Shown here: positions 18,419 to 25,563 of the stretch, in pieces
How positions within the stretch are numbered: the stretch's first letter is position 1
How the letters are laid out: every line of letters begins with the position of its first letter
DNA from: Candidatus Latescibacterota bacterium
Lineage (GTDB): Bacteria; Latescibacterota; UBA2968; UBA8231
DNA length: 64,000 bases
Direction of reading: 5' to 3'
Assembly (NCBI GenBank): GCA_021295675.1
Contig: JAGWBY010000001.1
Coordinates: 20,148 to 84,147, forward strand
The notes under the pieces: generated by a model
Databases searched by the model: none
Told to the model about the DNA's origin: nothing
Seen by the model: the letters and a program-made list of their open reading frames with translations, nothing else
Translations under genes and position numbers: made by a program

Positions 18419-20341
18419 ATGGATCATAGAGCCTTGGTTGCACTGCTGATTGGGATGTTGTGTTGGAGTGTTGGCCCGGTACAAGCGGCTGAGTCGAACA
18501 AACCAGCAGAAGGGTTGGTCATCGATTCGGCAGCCGACCTGCGCGCTTTGACAAGCCAGTCTGTTGCAGGGCATTTGCTCGTGCAGAGCGACCAACTGGA
18601 AACGCTGCATGGGTTGGAGCGGCTCGAATATATAGGAGGCGATCTGAGCATTGAGCATTGTGATTCGTTAAAAAGTTTGGCGGGCCTAAATCACGTAAAG
18701 CGGATTGGGGGCAGTCTGAGAATCCGGCGCAATCCCAACCTCGTGGATTTGGATGGATTGCGGTCGCTGGAGGAGTTGGGGGGTAGCTTAATCATCGAGC
18801 GCAACGATGCCTTGGTCGGCCTGAAGGGGTTGCGTCGAATTAGTCGCGTGGACGGGTCGCTCAGGATTCAATTCAATCGCCGTCTCGCCCGCATTGAGGG
18901 GCTGGAGCGATTGGAGGCGATCGAGGGTCAGGTCCTCGTCGTTGGCAATGGATCGCTAAAAAGTCTGGTGGGCTTGGAGGGAATCAAGCGCCTAAAGGGC
19001 GGGCTGGCCATAGAGCGCAATCGGGCGTTGCAAGCGTTGGGAGGGCTACGGCGACTGGAGGACGTGGGCGACTTTTTGCGGATCAAGAGAAATGGAGCCT
19101 TGGTCGAGCTAGCGGGCCTAGAACAACTTGAGCGCGTCGCTGGGAATGTATTGGTAATTGGCAACGCCCATCTGGAGCGCTTGGCGGGCTTGGGGAGCCT
19201 GAATCAGATCGGGGGCAGTCTGAGAGTCGAGAAAAACGATGCGCTGGTATCTTTGGCGGGCTTGGCCGAGTGCGAAAGCATCGGGGGCGATTTGCTGATT
19301 CAGGCCAATAACGTCCTGCCCAATCTCGAAGGCTTGGCGGGCTTGGCCCGCATTGAGGGAATCCTTTTGATCATCGGCAATAGCGCCCTGCAAAGTTTGG
19401 CGGATCTGCGTCGCCTAGACTACGTCGGCGGCGATTTGCTGGTCGTCGATAATGGTGCCCTGCTCAGTTTGGAAGGGCTACACCGCCTAAGCCGGATAAG
19501 AGGGAACCTATCCATCTTCGGCAACGGTGCCCTGACTGATCTGGTTGGGCTGCGCCGTTTAGGTGCCGTAGATGGGTTTCTGCGGATCGAGAACAACCCC
19601 TCACTGACGACGTTGGGGGGGCTGCACAAAATGGAAAGCGTCGGGGGTAGGTTGACCCTAGTCGGCAATGGGTCGCTGGTTGATTTGCAGGGCTTGCGCC
19701 GCTTGGCCGACCTGAAAAGCGATTTGCTCATCCAGTCCAACGGCATCCTGCAAAATTTGGCAGGCCTAGGTCGTTTGGAGCGTATGGAGGGAGGGATCTT
19801 GCTGCAGAACAACGGGTCGTTGACTAGCGTGGAGGGACTGCATCGCCTTTCGACTGTCGGAGGTAAACTGGCGATAGTTGGCAATGGGTCGCTGGTTGAT
19901 TTGCAGGGCTTGCGCCGCCTCGAAATCGTGGAAGATGGACTCCTGCTCGAAGGCAACAAGGCGTTGGCTAGTGTCGAGGGATTGGGCTCCCTATCCCGCT
20001 TAGGCGGCGATCTGATCATCCGCCATAACAACGCACTAAAGACGCTAAGTGGATTGTATGCCCTCAAAGTGGTACTCGGGAATCTGCTCTTAGAGCGGAA
20101 CGGTGCTTTGGTCGACGTGGCTAGGCTAGGCGAACTTAGGAGCATTGAAGGCCATTTATTTGTTCAATTTAACGAGAAATTGCAGAGTTTAGCGGGCTTG
20201 GCAAGGCTAGAAAAAGTAGGCGGGCGGCTGGGCATTAGGGCTAATAGAAACCTGCCGAGTAGCGCGGCTCAGGCCCTAGCGGAGCGGTTGATCGCCGGTG
20301 GGTTTGCGGGCGAGATCCGGATTGAAGCTAACCAACCGTAG
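18419..20341 (+). CDS. Secreted protein of about 24 tandem 24-residue leucine-rich repeats (receptor L-domain-like)
   Basis: A 640-residue exported protein. ATG 18419 starts the signal peptide (MDHRALVALLIGMLCWS..VQAAE); a TTG at 18386 is a weaker alternative. From about residue 50 to 620 it consists of roughly 24 copies of a 24-residue unit, consensus LxxLxxIgGdLxIxxNxaLxsLxG. Examples are LERLEAIEGQVLVVGNGSLK and LGSLNQIGGSLRVEKNDALV. The spacing of two short strands per unit resembles the right-handed beta-helix of receptor L domains more than a classic LRR horseshoe. Two units (DNA near 19665 and 19880) are almost identical over about 45 bp, a sign of recent internal duplication. It begins a tightly packed run of envelope genes. 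Ligand binding or adhesion is likely. Confidence 0.85.
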   Translation: MDHRALVALLIGMLCWSVGPVQAAESNKPAEGLVIDSAADLRALTSQSVAGHLLVQSDQLETLHGLERLEYIGGDLSIEHCDSLKSLAGLNHVKRIGGSLRIRRNPNLVDLDGLRSLEELGGSLIIERNDALVGLKGLRRISRVDGSLRIQFNRRLARIEGLERLEAIEGQVLVVGNGSLKSLVGLEGIKRLKGGLAIERNRALQALGGLRRLEDVGDFLRIKRNGALVELAGLEQLERVAGNVLVIGNAHLERLAGLGSLNQIGGSLRVEKNDALVSLAGLAECESIGGDLLIQANNVLPNLEGLAGLARIEGILLIIGNSALQSLADLRRLDYVGGDLLVVDNGALLSLEGLHRLSRIRGNLSIFGNGALTDLVGLRRLGAVDGFLRIENNPSLTTLGGLHKMESVGGRLTLVGNGSLVDLQGLRRLADLKSDLLIQSNGILQNLAGLGRLERMEGGILLQNNGSLTSVEGLHRLSTVGGKLAIVGNGSLVDLQGLRRLEIVEDGLLLEGNKALASVEGLGSLSRLGGDLIIRHNNALKTLSGLYALKVVLGNLLLERNGALVDVARLGELRSIEGHLFVQFNEKLQSLAGLARLEKVGGRLGIRANRNLPSSAAQALAERLIAGGFAGEIRIEANQP

Positions 20342-20431
20342 CTGCTATACATTGCCGGATTTTGGTTGCTGTGTCTTCTCGTATTTCATACAGTTATTTG
20401 CCTTAGCTCAGAGAAGTCGAGTCAGACAGAT

Positions 20432-22714
20432 ATGCCAACCATGCTATCATCCCAGGCAGGCCGAAGGAATCCCAGGCGACGGATCGCGCTTAGAACGCTT
20501 ATTCTGTTCTTAGCCCTCGGGGCATTGAATGCCCAGTCACCGGCTGGTGCCCAAATGGAGGTCGTCCAACTAGGAGGTGAGGGCGGATTACCTTGGGAGA
20601 GTGGTGGTGGGGAGATTCCGGCCCTAGTAATTCTCGATCCTGCAACGGTCGATCAGTCCAATGCGCCCGGTGGCGTCATCGACTTTGCTCCCTTCGAGCG
20701 TGAGCGCTGGATCTTTCCGCAGCAGGCCGATACGACGGACAACATATTGATCGGCGTCAACTCTAAGGAGCGCGGTGGCAGCGTCGTCACGCCCATCCCC
20801 TCCTTCCGCTTTCTTGAAGCCGACTTTCCGCAGATGTTCGACGACGACGGAAATACCGCTTTAGTACTGAAATCCTCGGGCACGGGGGGCACGGGGGCCT
20901 TTGGCCTACTCATTGAATTCGATTTGGGGGCCATCTTTGGCGTCAATCGGTTCAAGTTTTTTCCGCGCAACGCCGATCCGGCCTTTCCGGCCCCCGATTT
21001 CCAGTCCCAAGACGACTTTTTGAAGGGCTACGAAATTTTCGTCAACGACGGCCAACCCGAATCGCGCCGCGAGGGCAGTCTGATCTGGGAAACTGTCGCC
21101 TTTGAGGGGCAGAACCAAGAAGCGGTAGTGGACGTGCGAATCCCCACCCGCTTCGTGCGCTTTTTGCGGCTCAAATCCCTGACGGCTGCGGACTTTGAGA
21201 TCGCCGAGTTCCAAGTGTTCAGCGAGGGTTTTGTGCCGCAGGCCATGTACATTTCCAACGTATTCGACTTTGGCGACCAAGCGCTTTTGGGCCGTTTGCG
21301 CTGGGTTGAAGAGCAGGTGGGCGATCCAGCCCGTTCTAGGGTGCAGGTCCGCACCCGCACTGGGGAAGATCCCCAACCGGTCGAGTTCACCCGGATCGGC
21401 AAGCAATCCTCTGGCCGACTTGAACAGCGGGGCGATACTGTTTTCGACATCCCCATCGACGCGCCTTGGAAGAGAGCCGAAGATGTAGAAGACAGCGACC
21501 TCGAGAGCCTGGTCGCCAACATCCTCGACAACGAAGAGATGGATGGGCGCGAGGCGCTTTTGACCTTTGGCCAGTTGCCTTTTGAGCAGCGGGCCCAGAT
21601 TACCCTTGATCAAGCGGGCTACAACAAGTTAGCGAGCGACCAAAAATCGGTGATTCGCGAAGATCTCACCAATTGGAGCCCTTGGTCTCCACCCTATTCG
21701 CCCGAGGGTATTGTCGCCCCAGACCAACTCCAGGTGCAAGGGGCGGGGACGCTGATCGTATCGCCTAGTCCGCGGCGCTATTTTCAAGTTATGATCGAAT
21801 TCTTCAACGCCGATGTCGATGCGGCTTCTGGCATCGGCGGGGTAGCTTGGGATGTTTTCCGGCCCGTCTTCGCCGATTCCCTCATCGCCGAGATTCTCCC
21901 CCGCACCGCCATTTTAGGCCAAGCCACCCGCTTCACGTATGGCGTCCTAGTCAAATCCTCCCCCCAGAATGCGGGCTTTGACCGCTTTGAAATCAGTACA
22001 CCGCTGCGCACTGAGTCGATTGGCCTAGTGGAGATACGCCGACCCGACGGCACGGCAGCAACGGCGGATTTTTCCGGCTTGTCCCTCGCGACGCTCCCGG
22101 TCGAACAGGATGGCTTTAGCGTGGTAGCTGTGCGCGACGACGCCTTGGTCATGGCCTTCCCGCGAATTGAGGAGGATGGGGTACTCTTGAGCTTAGAATT
22201 TGAGAATACGGTCCTGCGCTTGGGAACTCGCTTTGCAGGCCGGGCACTCAACGCCGACAACGAGGTACTGGGGCAAGTGGTATTGGCCGGTAATGCCGCG
22301 GATTTGAGCCGGGAAGGCATGGATGATCCAGACCGCAAAGCCGTGGGCACCCTCGATCCAGAAAACCTCTTTGTCAACGTGCCGATCACCGACGAACTGC
22401 TAGTGAATGTGGCGGCCATCCCCAGCGTTTTTACCCCCAATGGCGACGGGGTCAACGAGTGGGCAGCCATTACCTATGACATCACCAACATAGCCCGCCC
22501 GACCCGGGTGCGGCTTGGGATCTACGACTTGAGTGGCCGGTTGATCCGCAACCTCTACGAAGGCTTGGATATGAGCGGTCGATTTCCCCGTTTTTGGGAC
22601 GGACGCGACGATGAGGACAATGCGGTCCCCCCAGGACACTACATATTTTCTGTTGCCTTGGATGCGGGGACCGGAGAAGAGAAGCAGGTGGGGGTTGTTG
22701 GGGTAGCGTATTGA
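20432..22714 (+). CDS. Secreted discoidin-like / FlgD-Ig protein (paralogue 4 of 6)
   Basis: A 760-residue exported protein. Start is uncertain: ATG 20432 or 20441 both give an Arg-rich then hydrophobic signal (RRRIALRTLILFLALGALNA..AGAQ); an upstream TTG would add residues before it. No clear ribosome site is visible. A discoidin-like domain lies around residues 120-250 (DDDGNTALVLKSSGTGG, LLIEFDLGAIFGVNRFKF, RFVRFLRLKSL). The paralogue core follows (NWSPWSPPYSPEG, SPSPRRYFQVMIEF, LIAEILPRTAILGQATRFTY). The terminal Ig domain (VFTPNGDGVNEWAAITYDI, WDGRDDEDNAVPPGHYIF) ends VVGVAY. It is followed after 39 bp, including a hairpin, by the first of the twin outer-membrane genes. Confidence 0.85.
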   Translation: MPTMLSSQAGRRNPRRRIALRTLILFLALGALNAQSPAGAQMEVVQLGGEGGLPWESGGGEIPALVILDPATVDQSNAPGGVIDFAPFERERWIFPQQADTTDNILIGVNSKERGGSVVTPIPSFRFLEADFPQMFDDDGNTALVLKSSGTGGTGAFGLLIEFDLGAIFGVNRFKFFPRNADPAFPAPDFQSQDDFLKGYEIFVNDGQPESRREGSLIWETVAFEGQNQEAVVDVRIPTRFVRFLRLKSLTAADFEIAEFQVFSEGFVPQAMYISNVFDFGDQALLGRLRWVEEQVGDPARSRVQVRTRTGEDPQPVEFTRIGKQSSGRLEQRGDTVFDIPIDAPWKRAEDVEDSDLESLVANILDNEEMDGREALLTFGQLPFEQRAQITLDQAGYNKLASDQKSVIREDLTNWSPWSPPYSPEGIVAPDQLQVQGAGTLIVSPSPRRYFQVMIEFFNADVDAASGIGGVAWDVFRPVFADSLIAEILPRTAILGQATRFTYGVLVKSSPQNAGFDRFEISTPLRTESIGLVEIRRPDGTAATADFSGLSLATLPVEQDGFSVVAVRDDALVMAFPRIEEDGVLLSLEFENTVLRLGTRFAGRALNADNEVLGQVVLAGNAADLSREGMDDPDRKAVGTLDPENLFVNVPITDELLVNVAAIPSVFTPNGDGVNEWAAITYDITNIARPTRVRLGIYDLSGRLIRNLYEGLDMSGRFPRFWDGRDDEDNAVPPGHYIFSVALDAGTGEEKQVGVVGVAY

Positions 22715-22720
22715 TACCGA

Positions 22721-22750
22721 GCGAGGGGAAACCCCTCGCGATGGATTTTT
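22721..22750 (+). terminator. Hairpin with short T-run between the FlgD-Ig gene and the twin outer-membrane genes
   Basis: GCGAGGGG and CCCCTCGC form a perfect 8-bp stem around an AAA loop at 22721-22739, followed six bases later by TTTTT at 22746-22750. The run is offset from the stem, so this may be a leaky terminator or an mRNA processing or attenuation site that lowers expression of the downstream genes, not a full stop. It lies 4 bp before the next start codon. Confidence 0.4.
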
Positions 22751-22753
22751 ACC

Positions 22754-25561
22754 ATGCAGAATTGGGAGGGTGTGGCATTGAATGTCCGCGGAGCGATTTT
22801 AACGATTGGGCTGGCACTGTTAGTCGCGTTCCAAACCGTGCTCCACGCCCAAAACTACGGCACTCGCCTAGGGATTCAGCGCGGCGGCGAAGTCAGTTTT
22901 GAGCCTCGGGGACCAGGCGTGCTCTTTGGAGCCCTCGATCCCGCCGTACAGAAGTGGTACGTTCCCCAAGAACTCTACTACGAGTTCAGGTGGCGCCAAT
23001 GGGAGTACTCCAACTACGCCCGCGACCAGTACCAGCGCTATATCAACACCAACTTAGAGGGCGACTACTTCTACGACTTTTTTGGCAACTATATCAACCG
23101 CGGCTGGCTGGTGTACGACTGGCGCCAAGACCAGCCCCAAGAGCTGGGCAGCGGTATCTTCAAGGGCCGCCAATTCGAGCAGTTCTTCAGTTCGGTGACC
23201 GTGAGCGGCGACTCCAAGGGCCAGTATTCCTACGCCATTACCGTGGGCAACGCGATCCGCACCACCCTTACGCCGATGACCTTTTCCAAGCCGAATTTCA
23301 ACGGAGTCCAGATCGACTTTGCCTCGGACAAATACGCCGCTACTGTGCTAGCCTCGCGGATCAATGATCCGGCGGTGGGCGTGACTATCAATCCTAGACG
23401 GCAATCTAATTCGACCTCCTTGTTCGGCGGGCGGGCGCTCGCTCAGGTGGGCGACTTTATTACGGTGGGCGGGACCCTGGTCAACGCCCACAACGCCAAT
23501 ACCACCTTGGATATGTTCGAAGGCAATCTCCTCGCGGGGAACCTCACCTCGGGCCAGACCAGTACGCCGGTTACGGCCATAGCTATCGTCCTCAGCGACG
23601 ACAGCCCCGAGGACGAGGAGGGCGGTGCGGCTCTTTTCAGCCACGATATACGCATCAAAAGCCGCGATTTTGAGACTGGGCTAGAGACCGTCTTGACTTT
23701 GGACGAGGTGGTGCGCGAGGGGGCGGAGTGGCCGACCGTATTCGGCGGCTTTCCGCGCACTGGCTTTGTGGCCGCCGACGGCACCGAGCGAATCATCCTC
23801 AATTACGACTTTACGGACCCGGCGTATGTGGGGCCGGATCTAACTTCTATAGTCGAGGTGGAGTTCGACTATGTGCTAGCCAATGACTTCAAGGTCGAAA
23901 TGTGGTCCAATCTACAGACTGGTTCGCGCCCGGTGCCGCCGCCACCGCTGACCAACCAGGTCATTGAAGAAGCCGAGCCGGTGCTCATCGACATAAGGCG
24001 GGCCTCTGGCAATATAAAAGACATATCCAACGCTCAGCGGGTTCTTTTTAATTACGGCTTGCCCTCGGCCAACATGGTCGCCGGATTCACTATCGAAGGC
24101 AAGAACGTGTGGGGCTTTGATTTCTACGGCGAATGGAACAACAACCTGCGCTATTTCCAGTACCCTAATGCCGCCCTGTTCAACGCCAACGAAGGGCACG
24201 AGGTCTCTACGGAGAGCGGTCAGGCCACCATCTTCAATCTGTCCAAAGAAGCCTATCCGTTTTTTACTTATGGCGAAGCCTATTCTGTGGATGCCGACTA
24301 TTCGACCTCGGCTTTTGTCTCCCTGCCCGGAGGGGATGTATACTATGACGATCCCATCCGCTCGATTTACGAATTTGTCGCCGACAACGACGACCAAGAC
24401 CGTCGGCCCGACTGGGCCCGGGTAGGGTCTCAGGCCAATGACCGGGAGGTGTTCCCCGGCTGGGATGAGAACCTCGACTTCATTTCAGACTTCAACCAGA
24501 ACGACAACCGCTCGGTACCCAACTCCATTCCCGACTACGAAGAGCCGTTTTTGCGCTATCACGTCGATCGGCCCGAACTGCTCTTTGGCATTGATCTCAA
24601 CAATAACGGCTGGATCGACCGCTTTGAGGATGACGAGTTAGCCGACTATCCCTACAAGCCCGACCGGCGCGGGTACAACGTCTTTTTTGGCGTTCACCTC
24701 TTACCCGAGGCGCGCTTGCTGGCAGGGCGGCTCGACGAGCGCATGCTCTCGGATGATCGGGACAACCAAACTTCGTATGCCATGTTCACCCTCGACAAGG
24801 ACTACCCTGGTTTGGGACGGGTGCGGGTCTTCGATATGCTCAAGCGGGTCGCGGACACCATTCCCGATGACCGGCGGGCACCGCTACCCTTCCTCGACGC
24901 GCCCACGCCGCCGCTGGTGGCGGATATGCTGTTATTTCCCGATACCTGGATCAACACCGCGTGGCTAGGGGTGGACTACACCGCTATTGCCAATTTCGAG
25001 ATCGTCAACAAACTCAAATACGAGCGCTACGACCAAGCCCAAGACGAGGCCCGCGACATCAACGGCCGGATATTGGCTGGTTCGCCCTCCTTCTTGGGCC
25101 TGATCAACAAATTCGAGTACAAGCTGCACCTAGGCCGTTTCCTCCTACAACCTAGGCTCAAAAGTGAGTACTTCCGTCAAGACGCCTTTGTGCAGACGGA
25201 AGAAGACCTAAAGCAATGGACTGGGATTGCCTCGCTTTTGGCCCAAGTGCCCCTACTCAACAGCAGCGTAGTCGACTTCGGGGTGGAGTTGGCCCAGTTC
25301 AACGAACTGGTACAGCAGGAGGAGGACATGGTTGAGCAGGGTATCGCCGAAGAGACCGGCGATCTGCGCTCTGCGGTTTTTGCGGTGCAGCTAACCAATA
25401 ACTCAAACTATTTGGGCTACAAACTGACGATGCAACTTGGCCTACGTATCGGCCGCACCTTCACCGAGTTGGTACAGGAGGTCGAACCCCGGGTCTTTGG
25501 CAAGCTCACCAAAGGCCGGACCGAGACCACTAGCTTCATCACCATCTACGCCGGATTGTAA
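22754..25561 (+). CDS. Large putative outer-membrane beta-barrel protein with calcium-type loops (twin 1)
   Basis: A 935-residue protein with a signal peptide ending around VLHAQNYG. The body alternates aromatic and polar residues as in beta-barrels (for example YSYAITVGNAIRTTLTPMTF, then GVQIDFASDKYAATVLASRI). Three acidic clusters in the second half look like calcium loops: DNDDQDRRPDW near residue 546, DENLDFISDFNQND near 570, and DLNNNGWIDRFEDDE near 613, the last close to a DxNxNGxxDxxE dockerin-like loop. GGGAGGG at 22763 sits before in-frame GTG 22772 and TTG 22778, which may be the real start and would give a tighter signal peptide. A close paralogue follows 2 bp downstream. I do not recognise a named family. 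Confidence 0.72.
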   Translation: MQNWEGVALNVRGAILTIGLALLVAFQTVLHAQNYGTRLGIQRGGEVSFEPRGPGVLFGALDPAVQKWYVPQELYYEFRWRQWEYSNYARDQYQRYINTNLEGDYFYDFFGNYINRGWLVYDWRQDQPQELGSGIFKGRQFEQFFSSVTVSGDSKGQYSYAITVGNAIRTTLTPMTFSKPNFNGVQIDFASDKYAATVLASRINDPAVGVTINPRRQSNSTSLFGGRALAQVGDFITVGGTLVNAHNANTTLDMFEGNLLAGNLTSGQTSTPVTAIAIVLSDDSPEDEEGGAALFSHDIRIKSRDFETGLETVLTLDEVVREGAEWPTVFGGFPRTGFVAADGTERIILNYDFTDPAYVGPDLTSIVEVEFDYVLANDFKVEMWSNLQTGSRPVPPPPLTNQVIEEAEPVLIDIRRASGNIKDISNAQRVLFNYGLPSANMVAGFTIEGKNVWGFDFYGEWNNNLRYFQYPNAALFNANEGHEVSTESGQATIFNLSKEAYPFFTYGEAYSVDADYSTSAFVSLPGGDVYYDDPIRSIYEFVADNDDQDRRPDWARVGSQANDREVFPGWDENLDFISDFNQNDNRSVPNSIPDYEEPFLRYHVDRPELLFGIDLNNNGWIDRFEDDELADYPYKPDRRGYNVFFGVHLLPEARLLAGRLDERMLSDDRDNQTSYAMFTLDKDYPGLGRVRVFDMLKRVADTIPDDRRAPLPFLDAPTPPLVADMLLFPDTWINTAWLGVDYTAIANFEIVNKLKYERYDQAQDEARDINGRILAGSPSFLGLINKFEYKLHLGRFLLQPRLKSEYFRQDAFVQTEEDLKQWTGIASLLAQVPLLNSSVVDFGVELAQFNELVQQEEDMVEQGIAEETGDLRSAVFAVQLTNNSNYLGYKLTMQLGLRIGRTFTELVQEVEPRVFGKLTKGRTETTSFITIYAGL

Positions 25562-25563
25562 AA

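Noticed and set aside
18570..20250. Regular DNA repetition in the L-domain gene as a possible CRISPR array
   Set aside because: The 72-bp period is coding, in frame and diverged at wobble positions; there are no unique spacers between identical repeats and no cas genes.
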